Assembly: GCF_014773275.1 (NCBI RefSeq)
Contig: NZ_JACWMW010000003.1
Location: 124,001-188,000, forward strand
Source of the DNA: Mucilaginibacter rigui
Lineage (GTDB): Bacteria; Bacteroidota; Bacteroidia; Sphingobacteriales; Sphingobacteriaceae
Direction: 5' to 3'
DNA length: 64,000 bases
Part shown: positions 17,888 through 27,620 of the stretch, one piece after another
How the letters are laid out: every line of letters begins with the position of its first letter
Numbering within the stretch: the first letter of the stretch is position 1
The notes under the pieces: model-generated
Database searches by the model: none
Told to the model about the DNA's origin: nothing
What the model saw: only the letters and a program-made list of their open reading frames with translations
Made by a program: the position numbers and the translations under genes

Positions 17888-17919
17888 GCAGTTTGCACGT
17901 CATTTTAACTGCAAACTGC
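17888..17919. repeat. Short inverted repeat downstream of ftsE
   Basis: GCAGTTTGCA (17888-17897) faces TGCAAACTGC (17910-17919) with a 12-base loop, in the gap between the ftsE stop and the grpE start. Partial extra copies of GGCAGTTT flank it. It may be a weak terminator for ftsE. Confidence 0.5.
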
Positions 17920-17939
17920 TAACCGCTTGCTGCAACGCA

Positions 17940-18623
17940 TCAAGCCATCTTTACATCCTCTAATACCTTGCCTGTTTCGCATTTAATAATACGCGACGGG
18001 AAGGTGCGGATGATATGATAATCGTGTGTGGCAACTACTACGGCTGTACCACTCTGGCTTATCTGTTTTAATAGCAATACTATTTCTTCAGATGTATCAG
18101 GGTCAAGGTTACCGGTAGGTTCATCGGCCAGTATAATTTCGGGGTTGTTAAGCAATGCACGGGCAATAACTACACGCTGCTGCTCGCCGCCTGATAGCTC
18201 ATGAGGCATCTTTTTTAGTTTAGAGCGCAGGCCAACCTTCTCCAAAACGTCTAAAATACGGTCGGCAATTTGTTTTTTATCGTCCCAACCGGTGGCACGC
18301 ATTACAAATTGCAGGTTTTGTTCAACAGATCTGTCGGTAAGTAATTGAAAATCCTGGAAAACTATCCCCAGCTTACGGCGCAGGTAGGGTACATCTTTAG
18401 TAGCCAGTTTGCTTAACTCGTAACCGCAGGCGTGGCCGGTACCGCTGGCAATACTCAGATCGCCGTAAATAACTTTCAGTAAACTGCTTTTACCCGAGCC
18501 TGTTTGGCCAATAAGCCACACAAAATCGCCTTTATCAATATGCAGGTTTACGTTTGATAAAACCAGGTGTTTTTGCTGAAAAATATCAACGTTATTTAGT
18601 TTTATAATAGAGTTTCCAATCAT
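17940..18623 (-). CDS. ftsE: Cell division ATP-binding protein FtsE
   Basis: A 227-residue ABC ATPase of the FtsE/LolD class. Walker A GQTGSGKSSL near 39-48, Q-loop in VFQDFQLL, signature LSGGEQQRV near 143, Walker B IILADEPTGNLDP near 160. FtsE with FtsX regulates periplasmic murein hydrolysis at the septum; ftsX is not adjacent. The gene follows a small conserved-looking gene and the acyl-CoA reductase on the same strand. LolD-type lipoprotein export would be the alternative reading. Confidence 0.87.
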   Translation of the reverse strand: MIGNSIIKLNNVDIFQQKHLVLSNVNLHIDKGDFVWLIGQTGSGKSSLLKVIYGDLSIASGTGHACGYELSKLATKDVPYLRRKLGIVFQDFQLLTDRSVEQNLQFVMRATGWDDKKQIADRILDVLEKVGLRSKLKKMPHELSGGEQQRVVIARALLNNPEIILADEPTGNLDPDTSEEIVLLLKQISQSGTAVVVATHDYHIIRTFPSRIIKCETGKVLEDVKMA

Positions 18624-18628
18624 CTTAT

Positions 18629-18832
18629 TTACAGCTCTAATTTTAATATTTTACCAAAAGGCAGGTCTTTAACAACGCCCATTATATAGTCGTACTTATC
18701 AGTAAGGCCAATTTTATCTAAAGATTTTTCGGGCCTGTCTACCCTAAAGTAAGCCAGTAAGGTGAATTTATCATCCCTTAGCTGCACGTAATCGGGTATT
18801 TTGGCAACGCCTTTTACTTTTATAATGTACAT
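18629..18832 (-). CDS. Small hypothetical protein upstream of ftsE
   Basis: A 67-residue protein starting at ATG 18832 (MYIIKVKGVAKIPDYVQLRDD); nine further in-frame codons upstream lie in repeat-like sequence and are not included. It looks like a compact alpha/beta protein with no membrane segment or known motif. It ends five bases before ftsE starts, so the two are co-transcribed. I recall the same small gene beside ftsE in other Bacteroidota, without a function. Confidence 0.7.
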   Translation of the reverse strand: MYIIKVKGVAKIPDYVQLRDDKFTLLAYFRVDRPEKSLDKIGLTDKYDYIMGVVKDLPFGKILKLEL

Positions 18833-18840
18833 TTTTTTAG

Positions 18841-18957
18841 CTTGAAGCCGAAAGCACAAAGCTTTAAGCTTGAGGTTTCAAATTTACTTTTTTTAGCTGA
18901 AAGGAGTATCGTTATTCCGAAATAAGCTTTTGGCTTTAACCTTTTCGCTTTCAGCTC
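18841..18957. repeat. GAAAGC/GCTTTC-type repeat region
   Basis: Contains AGCCGAAAGCACAAAGC, AGCTGAAAG (18895-18903) and its inverse CTTTCAGCT (18948-18956), similar in composition to the hairpin at 12816-12871. It fills the gap between the acyl-CoA reductase and the small gene upstream of ftsE and includes the reductase stop codon. Confidence 0.45.
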
Positions 18958-19976
18958 AGTTGCGACAAGAACTCCATCGTATCTACTCCATCGGCATAAT
19001 CCCATAATTGCGGATGCTGGCTTTGGCCGAAATTAACCACCTGGTTTTGTGTTTTTAACGGTACTGTGGTTACTATACATTGCAGGTTATCTGTTTGTTC
19101 CTGCAGCTGTTTTTGTGCCGATTGCACGTCGGTATAGGTTTCGTAGTGCAGGCATGAGAGGGGCGAGGTTAGGCGCGCATCCTGCTTTAACAGCAAAAAG
19201 CCATTATCTAAATGCTCATCTCGGTTTACCAGGTAAATAGATTTGTTATAATCGTAATTGTTGTTGTATTTATGATGATGGATGATAGGCGCGAAGTGCT
19301 CTATCGATTCAAAAAAGAAATTGAATACATACCCATCAGGGACTAATAATTTCGATACATTGCGGCAACCCAGGCCATAATAATCAAAAATATCGTGGCC
19401 TAAAGCGGCCAGTTCTTCCCCACTTTCATCGCCGCTAAGTAAAGCTATACTGTTACGGTTTTTACGAATAATGTTGGGCACTTTGCCAAAATAATACTCA
19501 AAGTAGCGCGAGGTATTGTTACTGCCGGTGGCGATGATGGCGTCAAAATTTTCCAGCCTTTCTACAAAACTGAAGCTATCGGCATATGAATTATCAATTT
19601 CAACCAGCTTATTCAGTACGTATTTGATCAGGCGCGCATCCTGCGAGGATGCCTTTATAAGCGCGTGGTTACCTGTTACTAATACACAAAGCACATCATG
19701 AAAGCCCACCAACGGGATGTTACCTGCAAGCACCAGGCCTACCTTTTTATTTCCCCCTTTGGTTAGGTCGTACTTATCAAGCCATTTTTCCAGATCGGCT
19801 TTGTTAAGCATGTCGCCGGTTGCCTTAACGGCGGTTAATACACTTTCGGGTGTGAACCATGCGTTATACTGGCGTTCGGTTTCGATAATATCCATCAGCT
19901 GCGCATTAGGCGCGGCAAGGTGCTTGCCTAATTCCGAAAATGTATTTACTGTATCTGTAATATTAAATTTTGACAT
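18951..19976 (-). CDS. LuxC-like acyl-CoA reductase
   Basis: A 341-residue protein of the Bacteroidota acyl-CoA reductase (LuxC, aldehyde dehydrogenase superfamily) group. Recognisable parts are [24 protein letters not shown] near 77-100, [16 protein letters not shown] near 155 and [10 protein letters not shown] with the presumed active Cys near 205. It would reduce a fatty acyl thioester to aldehyde. It is divergent from a 2x[4Fe-4S] ferredoxin, which could be an electron source, but that link is only positional. Confidence 0.82.
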   Translation of the reverse strand: MSKFNITDTVNTFSELGKHLAAPNAQLMDIIETERQYNAWFTPESVLTAVKATGDMLNKADLEKWLDKYDLTKGGNKKVGLVLAGNIPLVGFHDVLCVLVTGNHALIKASSQDARLIKYVLNKLVEIDNSYADSFSFVERLENFDAIIATGSNNTSRYFEYYFGKVPNIIRKNRNSIALLSGDESGEELAALGHDIFDYYGLGCRNVSKLLVPDGYVFNFFFESIEHFAPIIHHHKYNNNYDYNKSIYLVNRDEHLDNGFLLLKQDARLTSPLSCLHYETYTDVQSAQKQLQEQTDNLQCIVTTVPLKTQNQVVNFGQSQHPQLWDYADGVDTMEFLSQLS

Positions 19977-20016
19977 ATATATGTAAAGAGGGTAAACCCT
20001 TAAAGCCTTTTTTTGT

Positions 20017-20024
20017 TATATTTG
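20017..20024 (+). promoter_or_regulatory. -7 box TATATTTG for the 4Fe-4S ferredoxin
   Basis: Perfect TAnnTTTG match followed by C, 57 bp before the ferredoxin ATG at 20081. No good -33 TTTG is visible at the right distance. Confidence 0.5.
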
Positions 20025-20080
20025 CAGTGCCTGATTATAGGGCAAAGGTAAATAGAATACTACAAGAATATTTAAATAAT

Positions 20081-20434
20081 ATGGCGATTATAATCACCGA
20101 TGAATGCATAAACTGCGGGGCCTGCGAACCAGAGTGCCCGAATAATGCTATTTATGATGCAGGTGCTTCATGGCGTTTTAGCGATGGGACAGATTTAAAA
20201 GGAGTAATTGATTTTGGCGACGGTAATACTTTAAATGCAGAAGAAGCACAAGCTGCCCTGTCTGACGATATTTATTACATCGTGCCTGATAAATGCACTG
20301 AGTGCGTTGGCTTTCATGACGAGCCGCAATGTGCTGCCGTTTGCCCTGTAGACTGTTGTGTGGATGATGAAGATGTACGCGAAACCGAAGAAGAACTGCA
20401 TGCCAAAAAAGATTGGTTGCACGCAAATGGTTAA
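20081..20434 (+). CDS. 2x[4Fe-4S] ferredoxin
   Basis: A 117-residue bacterial-type ferredoxin. I start at ATG 20081 because residues then run [20 protein letters not shown] directly into the first cluster motif; the frame is open for 37 codons upstream but crosses the promoter. Cluster ligands are [12 protein letters not shown] and the second set [21 protein letters not shown], the latter with the longer spacing seen in Alvin-type ferredoxins. Acts as a low-potential electron carrier in the cytoplasm. Confidence 0.92.
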   Translation: MAIIITDECINCGACEPECPNNAIYDAGASWRFSDGTDLKGVIDFGDGNTLNAEEAQAALSDDIYYIVPDKCTECVGFHDEPQCAAVCPVDCCVDDEDVRETEEELHAKKDWLHANG

Positions 20435-20450
20435 TACCTAAAATATTTTA

Positions 20451-20490
20451 TTAAAAAGGGGAACGCAGATAATGCTTTCCCCTTTTTAAT
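20451..20490 (+). terminator. Rho-independent terminator after the ferredoxin
   Basis: TTAAAAAGGGG (20451-20461) pairs with CCCCTTTTTAA (20479-20489), with an extra GAA/TTC pairing inside, followed by further T-rich sequence. It lies 17 bp after the ferredoxin stop. Confidence 0.75.
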
Positions 20491-20541
20491 TTAACAAAAT
20501 TTTATTGCTATCTTAACGTATTAATCCTGTGATTATAAAAA

Positions 20542-21303
20542 ATGGAATACGGAATTTGTAACCTGGCGGTGATACCTCTACGCGCTGAGCCAAGCGATAG
20601 GAGTGAAATGGTATCGCAGGTTTTATTTGGTGAAGCTTTTGAAATTTTAGAGTGGAAGGATAAGTGGGTGCAAGTTACAACCGCCTTAGATAATTATACC
20701 GGTTGGATAGATCGCCTGCAAGTTGTTATGCTGGGCCACCTGGCGTATAAGCGCTTGTTGCAAACGCCGGCACCGGTAACATACCGTGCCATTACCCAAG
20801 CCTGGAAAATAATTGACAACACCGTAATATATCTGCCTGCCGGTAGTTCGCTTGCTTTTTTGGAAGGCACAACCAGCTATATAGGCGACCAGCGATATGA
20901 CATTATTGGCGAAATAGGCGAAACAGACAGTATAGCTAACGTAGCCCGGTCTTTTTTAAACTCGCCATACCTGTGGGGCGGCCGTACCCATTTTGGTATT
21001 GATTGCTCGGGTTTTACGCAGATAGTGTATAAACTGCAAGGCATTGCTCTTAAACGCGATGCCTCAATGCAGGCACAGGAAGGGACGGCTGTAGATTCGG
21101 TACTTACCGCAAAATTGGGCGACCTTGCCTTTTTTAATAACGACGAAGGGCGTATTACCCACGTAGGCATTATTTTAGGTGCCGGTAAAATCATCCATGC
21201 ATCGGGTAAGGTTAAAATAGATTCGATAGATACCCAGGGCATTTACTCGGATGAGTTAAAACGATATACACACAGGTTGAAAATTATCAGGCGGTATTTT
21301 TAA
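20542..21303 (+). CDS. C40 (NlpC/P60) family peptidase with SH3-type N-terminal domain
   Basis: A 253-residue cysteine peptidase predicted to cut murein peptides (gamma-D-Glu-diamino acid type). Residues 1-60 form a bacterial SH3 fold (LRAEPSDRSEMVSQVLFGE, VQVTTALDNYTGWI); the catalytic domain covers about 130-250 with Cys155 in DCSGFTQ, His207 in THVGIILG and His219 in IIHASG. No export signal is visible, so it may act on recycled murein peptides in the cytoplasm, in line with the epimerase and dipeptidase near the left edge. Its stop overlaps that of the WD40 gene by four bases. Confidence 0.9.
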   Translation: MEYGICNLAVIPLRAEPSDRSEMVSQVLFGEAFEILEWKDKWVQVTTALDNYTGWIDRLQVVMLGHLAYKRLLQTPAPVTYRAITQAWKIIDNTVIYLPAGSSLAFLEGTTSYIGDQRYDIIGEIGETDSIANVARSFLNSPYLWGGRTHFGIDCSGFTQIVYKLQGIALKRDASMQAQEGTAVDSVLTAKLGDLAFFNNDEGRITHVGIILGAGKIIHASGKVKIDSIDTQGIYSDELKRYTHRLKIIRRYF

Positions 21304-22205
21304 AACGATACGTCCCAGGTAATTACCTTCTTATCATCGCTTGCGGATAATAACTGATCGCCGTTCCAGGCAAGTTTATTGATGGATAGGGCATGGCTTG
21401 CATATCCCTTCTCGCGGCTGATGATCTTGCGGAGTTTAAACTCAGCAGCATCCCATATCTTAATGCTTTTATCCATACTGGCGGTTGCAAAATAGGGCCG
21501 GGTAGGGTGAAACGCGATATGGTTAACGGCAAACAAATGTGCCGGAATATTTTGGATAAGCGTGTACGTTTTATTGTCCCATATCTTTACCTGCGCATCG
21601 CGGGCGCCAGATACAAGGTAATCGCCAACTGGCGAATATTGCAGTGAGAAAACGGCCATAGTATGGCCTATCAATGCCTTTATAGGGCTGTAATCTTCCA
21701 GATCATAAACCACCACACGGTTGTCGCGGCAACCAAAAGCTACCCTGTCTTCGGCTGGGTTTATGGTGATGCAACGAATAGTATCGTTTGATACCGTTAT
21801 ACTGTGTAATAACGCTAAAGTTTCTAAACTCCATACAGATACGGTTCCATCTTCTGAGGCAATCAGTAACTCGCTCTTTTTAGCAGACGATTTGATATCA
21901 AAAACAGGTTTTATATGGTGCCTTAAACGGTGGGTTATCTTCTGCTCGATGAAGTTAAACACAAGCACTTCGCCACTACGCAGGCCTGCAAACATTAGCG
22001 GGTAACCCACCGGGCAGTGAATGGCATAAATAGAAGCCATTACCGGGAACATTACTTTAATAAACGAGTTGCTCTCCAGGCTCCATTCCACCAATCCCTT
22101 ATCATTACCGCCCGTAAACAGGATGCCCGGCTTTTGGGAAAGCTCCAGGCTAAATATAGGGTTGCTGTGGCCGGTTAGTTCTGCTGATTTTTGTACGATG
22201 ATCAT
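21300..22205 (-). CDS. WD40 repeat protein
   Basis: A 301-residue beta-propeller with about seven WD40 blades; recognisable blade ends include KIWDNKTYT, KIWDAAEF and VITWDVSF. I start at ATG 22205 (MIIVQKSAELTGHS) because the 14 further in-frame codons upstream lie in a repeat of CCATAG/CTATGG units. No signal peptide. It should serve as a protein interaction platform; partners are unknown. Confidence 0.87.
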   Translation of the reverse strand: MIIVQKSAELTGHSNPIFSLELSQKPGILFTGGNDKGLVEWSLESNSFIKVMFPVMASIYAIHCPVGYPLMFAGLRSGEVLVFNFIEQKITHRLRHHIKPVFDIKSSAKKSELLIASEDGTVSVWSLETLALLHSITVSNDTIRCITINPAEDRVAFGCRDNRVVVYDLEDYSPIKALIGHTMAVFSLQYSPVGDYLVSGARDAQVKIWDNKTYTLIQNIPAHLFAVNHIAFHPTRPYFATASMDKSIKIWDAAEFKLRKIISREKGYASHALSINKLAWNGDQLLSASDDKKVITWDVSF

Positions 22206-22208
22206 GTA

Positions 22209-22278
22209 GTCAATGGTCGGTAGACCATAGACCATAGCCGAATCCAAACTCTATGGATTATTGACTATCGACTATGGA
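22209..22278. repeat. CCATAG/CTATGG repeat region
   Basis: Short interspersed copies of ACCATAG, CTATGGATTATTGACTATCGACTATGG and their complements between the WD40 gene and hisIE. Low-complexity, dispersed-repeat type; no gene. Confidence 0.5.
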
Positions 22279-22280
22279 CT

Positions 22281-22868
22281 TTATTGATGTCTTCCTTCTA
22301 AATTCTTTGCTATGCGCTCCAAATTTAAACCTTTTTCTTTTAGCAGAACCAATAGGTGGAACATCAGGTCTGATGCCTCATCAACCAGTTCGGTTTCGGT
22401 TTCATACAGGGCGGCTATTACCACTTCAACACCTTCTTCGCCCACTTTTTGGGTTATTTTTTTAAGGCCTTTTTTACGCAGTTTGTTGATGTACGATTCT
22501 TCTGTTGGATTCTCATACCTGTCGGCGATGATATTCTCCAACTGCATCAAAAAGTTTTGATTGTACTCTGTTTTAAAGCAGCTGCGCGACCCGGTATGGC
22601 AGGTTGGGCCATCGGCTTTAACTTTTATCAGCAGGGTATCACTGTCACAATCGATATGCATGCTTTTTACATGGAGGTAATTCTGGCTGGTTTCGCCCTT
22701 TGTCCACAAGCGGTTTTTTGAGCGCGAAAAGAAGGTGACGATGTTTTCCTGAACAGTTTTGTCGTATGCTTCCTGGTTCATATAACCCAGCATCAGTACT
22801 TCAAGCGTTTGCTCGTCCTGTATAATAACCGGTACTAAACCGTCTGTTTTGTTAAAGTCGATGTTCAT
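22281..22868 (-). CDS. hisIE: Bifunctional phosphoribosyl-AMP cyclohydrolase / phosphoribosyl-ATP pyrophosphatase
   Basis: A 195-residue fusion carrying steps two and three of histidine synthesis. The N-terminal HisI part (1-105) has [15 protein letters not shown], the zinc-binding stretch [13 protein letters not shown] and CHTGSRSCF. The C-terminal HisE part (about 110-195) has the four-helix MazG-like sequence with [18 protein letters not shown]. Last gene of the his operon. Confidence 0.97.
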   Translation of the reverse strand: MNIDFNKTDGLVPVIIQDEQTLEVLMLGYMNQEAYDKTVQENIVTFFSRSKNRLWTKGETSQNYLHVKSMHIDCDSDTLLIKVKADGPTCHTGSRSCFKTEYNQNFLMQLENIIADRYENPTEESYINKLRKKGLKKITQKVGEEGVEVVIAALYETETELVDEASDLMFHLLVLLKEKGLNLERIAKNLEGRHQ

Positions 22869-22918
22869 TTGTTTTACTCATTAGTTGGCGGTGGGGGCAT
22901 CGCCAACGGGTGTTTTTT

Positions 22919-23012
22919 AAATCCCCTCTTGAGAGGGGGCTGGGAGGATAGTGCGTTGGCAGGGGTGTGTTAATCATGCGGTGAACACCCCTAACCCCTC
23001 TCAAGAGGGGAG
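22919..23012. repeat. CCCCTCTCAAGAGGGG-type inverted repeat
   Basis: TCCCCTCTTGAGAGGGG near 22922 and ACCCCTCTCAAGAGGGG near 22993 are both palindromic and face each other; inside, AGGGGTGT faces ACACCCCT. The element fills the gap between hisF and hisIE. Related CCCCCTGAAG/CCCCCTTGAGGGGG pieces flank the start of hisD. Confidence 0.7.
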
Positions 23013-23019
23013 CCAATTA

Positions 23020-23775
23020 TCAAACCCTCACTTCAATATTATTCTCTTTTAAAACCGATTTTAGATCGGGTATCAGTATTTCACCATAATGAAACACCGA
23101 AGCTGCCAGTGCGGCATCAACATTGCTTTGCTGAAAAACATCAACAAAGTGCTGAACCGAACCCGCACCACCCGATGCGATCACCGGAATATTTACCGTA
23201 TTGTTTACTAAAGTAAGCAAACCGTTATCAAAGCCGGCCTTTGTGCCGTCGTGGTCCATAGAGGTTAGCAATATTTCGCCTGCACCCCGGCTTTCGGCCT
23301 CTATAATCCAGTCTAATGTTTGTTTTTCAGTTGGTAATCGCCCGCCATTCAGGTGAACAATGTTTTTATCACCCATCACCCGGGTATCAACCGCTATTAC
23401 CACAAATTGCACCCCGAATGCTTTGGCAAGTTCATCTATCAATGCCGGGTTACGTACCGCTGCCGAATTAATGGAGATCTTATCTGCACCGGCATTCAAC
23501 AATGCATCTGCGTCGGCAATTTCATTAATGCCACCACCAATGGTGAAGGGGATATTGATTTGCCTGGCAACTGACTTAACCAGCTCTACCATAGTTTTAC
23601 GGCGCTCAACAGTAGCTGTAATATCCAAAAAAACCAACTCATCAGCGCCTTGCTGCGAGTAGTTCCAGGCTAGTTCAACCGGGTCGCCGGCATCGCGCAG
23701 GTCAACAAAGTTCACACCTTTTACAGTACGGCCGTCTTTAACATCAAGGCAGGGGATGATTCTTTTTGCGAGCAT
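23020..23775 (-). CDS. hisF: Imidazole glycerol phosphate synthase subunit HisF
   Basis: A 251-residue TIM barrel that closes the imidazole ring using ammonia from HisH, producing IGP and AICAR. Catalytic Asp11 is in [14 protein letters not shown], and the second acid in AVDTRVMG near 130; [12 protein letters not shown] binds phosphate. Together with hisH upstream in the operon it makes the glutaminase-cyclase complex. Confidence 0.98.
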   Translation of the reverse strand: MLAKRIIPCLDVKDGRTVKGVNFVDLRDAGDPVELAWNYSQQGADELVFLDITATVERRKTMVELVKSVARQINIPFTIGGGINEIADADALLNAGADKISINSAAVRNPALIDELAKAFGVQFVVIAVDTRVMGDKNIVHLNGGRLPTEKQTLDWIIEAESRGAGEILLTSMDHDGTKAGFDNGLLTLVNNTVNIPVIASGGAGSVQHFVDVFQQSNVDAALAASVFHYGEILIPDLKSVLKENNIEVRV

Positions 23776-23790
23776 GGGTTTTAGAGTGCT

Positions 23791-23875
23791 ATGTCATTGC
23801 GAGCGATAGCGTAGCAATCTCAAAGGACAAGCGGATATGCTAAGATTGCCGCGTCGTTCCTCCTCGCAATGACAT
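23791..23875. repeat. TCATTGCGAG-type imperfect palindrome, copy 2
   Basis: Runs from ATGTCATTGCGAGCGA to CTCGCAATGACAT between hisA and hisF, with inner arms GTAGCAATCT and AGATTGCCGCG. Same family as 8923-9009. Confidence 0.85.
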
Positions 23876-23889
23876 ATTTATTAAAAGAC

Positions 23890-24639
23890 TTATATTGACA
23901 TTAAGCTTTCCAAATTCCAGTTTTTGATCTCTTCGATGCTGATATGGTCTTCATAAATGGCTTTGCCCACTACGCAGGCTTCAACTTTAATTTTACTTAG
24001 TTCTTCAATATCTTTCATAGAGCTTACACCGCCCGATGCGATCAGTTTGATGAACGGCGAATGGTCAAGCAGTTTGCTGTACAATTCTACACCGGCACCG
24101 CCCAATTTACCGTCTTTGTTTATATCGGTACATAAAAAGCGGAAGAAACCTAATTGCAGGCACTTGTCCACATAATCCATCAGTTTGATGGGAGAGCTTT
24201 CCATCCATCCCGAATATTTGATCACCTCGTCCAGCACATCAATGGCAATAACCACCTGGTCGCTGCATTTATCGCGGCCACATACCTCTTTACTTAAATC
24301 GTCTAAAAACGATGGGTTGGTAATAGCCTGTGTACCCACAATAACGCGGTGCACGCCCGAGTTTATCAGTTGTTTTACCTGGTCAATACTGCGGATACCG
24401 CCTCCGTACTGTACCTGCATATCCGTTTTACGGATCACGTCAAACAGGTATTGCTGGTTGCTAAAATCGCCTTTAGCACCGTTAAGGTCAATTATATGGA
24501 TGAAATTTGTACCGTTGCTCTGGTACTTTTCAATCATTTCCTCAAGTGTAACGTCGTACTCTGTTACCTGCGAGTAGTCGCCTTCGCGCAGGCGCACAAC
24601 CTTTTTGTTAAGAATATCAATGGCAGGAATAATATACAT
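23890..24639 (-). CDS. hisA: Phosphoribosylformimino-5-aminoimidazole carboxamide ribotide isomerase HisA
   Basis: A 249-residue TIM barrel that performs the Amadori rearrangement of ProFAR to PRFAR. The start MYIIPAIDILNKKVVRL carries the catalytic Asp8; YGGGIRS near 80 and IASGGVSS near 195 bind the two phosphates, and the second catalytic Asp lies in CTDINKDGKLGG. It begins three bases after hisH ends. Confidence 0.97.
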   Translation of the reverse strand: MYIIPAIDILNKKVVRLREGDYSQVTEYDVTLEEMIEKYQSNGTNFIHIIDLNGAKGDFSNQQYLFDVIRKTDMQVQYGGGIRSIDQVKQLINSGVHRVIVGTQAITNPSFLDDLSKEVCGRDKCSDQVVIAIDVLDEVIKYSGWMESSPIKLMDYVDKCLQLGFFRFLCTDINKDGKLGGAGVELYSKLLDHSPFIKLIASGGVSSMKDIEELSKIKVEACVVGKAIYEDHISIEEIKNWNLESLMSI

Positions 24640-24642
24640 GAT

Positions 24643-25233
24643 TTAAATTTTTGAGAAGTTTTTTAATAATGTTTCGCCATAAATGCCTGACTTTTCGGGG
24701 TGAAACTGCACACCGTAAAAATTACTATGCCAAATTGATGCCGAAAATTTATTTATGTAACTGGTTGACGATAAAGTGAATGATTGGTCGTATTCAATAA
24801 AGTATGAATGTACGAAGTAAAAGTGTGACCCGGAGGGTATATTTTCAAATAAAGGGTTTTCTTTTTCGGGGTAAACCTGGTTCCAACCGGTGTGTGGTAC
24901 CTTAAACCCGCCCTCATGTGGAAATTTAAGCGTTTTGATGGGGAACAAGTTCAGCAGTCTAGCATCGCCCTCTTCGCTATATGCTGTAAGCAATTGCATG
25001 CCTACGCAAATACCCAAAGCAGGTTTTTTAAGCGCCTTTATGGCAGGCACCAGCCCTGTTTGTTCCAGTTTATGCATAGCAGCACCGGCATGCCCAACCC
25101 CTGGGATGATATAACGATCATATTGTTCCAGGTCAGCCTCGGTGTTTACCATGCCATAGTCAATGCCCAGCCTGTCTAAAGCTGCAGTAAGCGAGAAAAT
25201 GTTCCCGGCGCCATATCTGATAATGCCTATCAT
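24643..25233 (-). CDS. hisH: Imidazole glycerol phosphate synthase glutaminase subunit HisH
   Basis: A 196-residue class I glutamine amidotransferase that supplies ammonia to HisF. The triad is visible: nucleophile Cys in LGICVGMQLL near 77, and His and Glu in VQFHPEKSG near the C terminus. PGVGHAG near 44 forms the oxyanion strand. Confidence 0.97.
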   Translation of the reverse strand: MIGIIRYGAGNIFSLTAALDRLGIDYGMVNTEADLEQYDRYIIPGVGHAGAAMHKLEQTGLVPAIKALKKPALGICVGMQLLTAYSEEGDARLLNLFPIKTLKFPHEGGFKVPHTGWNQVYPEKENPLFENIPSGSHFYFVHSYFIEYDQSFTLSSTSYINKFSASIWHSNFYGVQFHPEKSGIYGETLLKNFSKI

Positions 25234-25314
25234 ATTTTTTATTGAATCAAGAGATCAAGACCTAAGAATCAAGATAGTTTTGTCCCGACTCTTGCTTCCT
25301 GACTTCTTGCCTCT

Positions 25315-26457
25315 CTACAAAAGTCCTTTAGTACTCGGTAAAACCATTTTATTAACATCGCGCTTTACGGCCATTTTTATGGCTTTGGCAAAGGCTTTAA
25401 ATATAGCTTCTATTTTGTGATGTTCGTTTTGCCCCTCTGCTTTTATATTCAGGTTGCATTTTGATGCATCGCTGAACGATTTGAAAAAATGGTAGAACAT
25501 TTCTGTTGGTACATCGCCCACTTTTTCGCGTTTAAAATCAGCATCCCAAACAATCCAGTTGCGGCCGCCAAAGTCAATTGCCGCCTGTGCCAGGCAATCA
25601 TCCATCGGGAGGCAAAAACCATAACGCTCAATACCCATTTTATTGCCCAAAGCGGTAGCAAAAACTTCGCCTAAGGCAATGCCGGTATCTTCAATGGTGT
25701 GGTGCTCGTCGATATGCAGATCGCCTTTAGCGGTTATTTCCAAATCTATACCTCCATGGCGGGCTATTTGATCAAGCATGTGATCGAAAAAGTGCAGGCC
25801 GGTCGAGATTCTGGCTTCGCCTGTACCGTCAAGGTTTAGCTTAATGCGGATATCGGTTTCTTTGGTAACGCGACTATGTTCAACAATGCGTTCGCCCAGT
25901 TTTAAAAATTCGTAAATTTCTTTCCAATCAATAGTTTGCAGGGCTACCACATTGGTAATGTCATCCTCAGTTTTAAACTCACCGTCACCTAATCCCGATT
26001 TATTATTTAACCAGATAGCTTTTGCACCCAGGTTTTTGGCCAGCAGTACATCGTTTTTACGATCACCAATGGTAAATGAATTTATCAGATCGTACTTTGT
26101 AGTGTCCAGGTATTGGGTTAATAAACCTGTTGCAGGTTTGCGGGTAGGGGCGTTATCGGCCGGAAAAGTGCGGTCAATTGCCTGATAAGTAAAATGGACA
26201 CCTTCGTTCTCAAACGTTTTGAGGATAAAATTATGTACGGGGTAAAAGGTATCCTCCGGGTATGATGCCGTACCCAAACCATCCTGGTTGGTTACCATTA
26301 CCAGCTCATAATCAAGCTCGGCCGCAATTTTTGGCAGGTATTGCAAAGCGCCGGGGTAAAAAGTTAGCTTCGCGAACGAATCTATCTGCTCATCGGGTGT
26401 TTCGTTGATGAGGGTGCCATCGCGGTCAATAAAAAGTATTTTTTGCAACTTGCTCAT
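25315..26457 (-). CDS. hisB: Bifunctional histidinol-phosphatase / imidazoleglycerol-phosphate dehydratase HisB
   Basis: A 380-residue fusion. Residues 1-165 are a HAD phosphatase ([13 protein letters not shown] with Asp11/Asp13; [18 protein letters not shown]). Residues about 185-380 are the IGP dehydratase with the manganese-binding motifs [28 protein letters not shown] and [14 protein letters not shown]. Unlike the E. coli N-terminal domain, the Cys/His zinc loop is missing; the equivalent segment reads [18 protein letters not shown]. It lies between hisC (3 bp upstream) and hisH. Confidence 0.96.
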   Translation of the reverse strand: MSKLQKILFIDRDGTLINETPDEQIDSFAKLTFYPGALQYLPKIAAELDYELVMVTNQDGLGTASYPEDTFYPVHNFILKTFENEGVHFTYQAIDRTFPADNAPTRKPATGLLTQYLDTTKYDLINSFTIGDRKNDVLLAKNLGAKAIWLNNKSGLGDGEFKTEDDITNVVALQTIDWKEIYEFLKLGERIVEHSRVTKETDIRIKLNLDGTGEARISTGLHFFDHMLDQIARHGGIDLEITAKGDLHIDEHHTIEDTGIALGEVFATALGNKMGIERYGFCLPMDDCLAQAAIDFGGRNWIVWDADFKREKVGDVPTEMFYHFFKSFSDASKCNLNIKAEGQNEHHKIEAIFKAFAKAIKMAVKRDVNKMVLPSTKGLL

Positions 26458-26459
26458 TA

Positions 26460-27506
26460 TTATTTGTATTGCTGTAATGTTAATAGCAGAGTTTTATTTT
26501 CATCGGGCGTGCCAATGGTGATACGCAGGCAACCCTCGCAAAGCTCCACTTTCGAGCGGTCGCGGATGATAATGCCGTGCTGAACTAAGAATTCATAAAT
26601 AGCCTTGGCATCAGTTGTTTTTACAAGGATAAAGTTGGCATCTGAGGGGTAAATATCCAGCACAAAATTAAACTCCTTTAACGCTAAAACCAGGCTGTCG
26701 CGCTGCTCTAAAGTTTCTTTTATCCACAGGTTTACCAGCGATACATTGTTTAGTGCCTGTAAAGCCAGCTGTTGCGATGCCTCGTTTACGTTGTAGGGTG
26801 GTTTCACTTTGTTCATTACCTCGATGATCTCCTCGCTTGCGAAGGCCATGCCTACACGCAGGCCGGCTAATCCCCATGCTTTAGAGAGGGTTTGCAGCAC
26901 TACCAGGTTGGCATATTCAGTCAGTTCCTGTATAAAGGTTTTTTGCCTGCTAAAGTTGATGTATGCTTCATCTATCACCACAATGCCGTTAAAATTGGCC
27001 AGCAGAGTTTCAATGTCATCGCGATTGATGGAGTTGCCCGTGGGGTTATTGGGCGAGCAGATGAAGATCAATTTTGTGTTTTTGTCGATAGCTTCGGCAA
27101 TGCCATCAAGGTCAAGCTGATATTCTTCGGTCAACAATACCTTTTTTGCCTCAACATCATTAATATTAGCTGATACCTGGTACATGCCGTAGGTTGGCGG
27201 TACGATGATCACGTTATCTACACCCGGGTTACAAAAGCTACGGAAGAGGATATCAATAGCCTCGTCGCTGCCATTACCTAAAAATATATTGCGCGGTGGC
27301 ACGCCTTTTATTTGACTCAGCTTTAGCTTAACCTGGTATTGCAAAGGGTCGGGGTAGCGGTTGTAAGCCGTTTCCAGCGGCGAACCGTAGGCATTTTCAT
27401 TGGCATCCAAAAACACGCTGGCCTCGCCCGTGTACTCATCCCGTGCAGAAGAGTAGGGGGTTAGGTTTTTGATGTTTTCGCGTAGTATGTTGTTTAATTC
27501 GAACAT
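26460..27506 (-). CDS. hisC: Histidinol-phosphate aminotransferase HisC
   Basis: A 348-residue PLP enzyme of fold type I that transfers an amino group from glutamate to imidazole acetol phosphate. Seen are [13 protein letters not shown] near 78-90, the NPTGNSI segment near 155, DEAYINFS near 180 and the PLP lysine in [13 protein letters not shown] near 210-222. It ends two bases before hisB. Confidence 0.97.
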   Translation of the reverse strand: MFELNNILRENIKNLTPYSSARDEYTGEASVFLDANENAYGSPLETAYNRYPDPLQYQVKLKLSQIKGVPPRNIFLGNGSDEAIDILFRSFCNPGVDNVIIVPPTYGMYQVSANINDVEAKKVLLTEEYQLDLDGIAEAIDKNTKLIFICSPNNPTGNSINRDDIETLLANFNGIVVIDEAYINFSRQKTFIQELTEYANLVVLQTLSKAWGLAGLRVGMAFASEEIIEVMNKVKPPYNVNEASQQLALQALNNVSLVNLWIKETLEQRDSLVLALKEFNFVLDIYPSDANFILVKTTDAKAIYEFLVQHGIIIRDRSKVELCEGCLRITIGTPDENKTLLLTLQQYK

Positions 27507-27522
27507 TTTATTCTAATTAAAT

Positions 27523-27609
27523 ATGTCATTGCGACGAGCGTAGCAACTTGGCAACCTTATAGGACATACGGATATGCTGAGGTTGCCACGCTATCGCTAG
27601 CAATGACAT
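27523..27609. repeat. TCATTGCGAG-type imperfect palindrome, copy 3
   Basis: From ATGTCATTGCGACGAGCG to CTAGCAATGACAT between hisD and hisC; inner arms GGCAACCTTAT and AGGTTGCCACG. Same family as 8923-9009 and 23791-23875, so two members are inserted within one operon. Confidence 0.85.
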
Positions 27610-27620
27610 CGTTATTTCAA

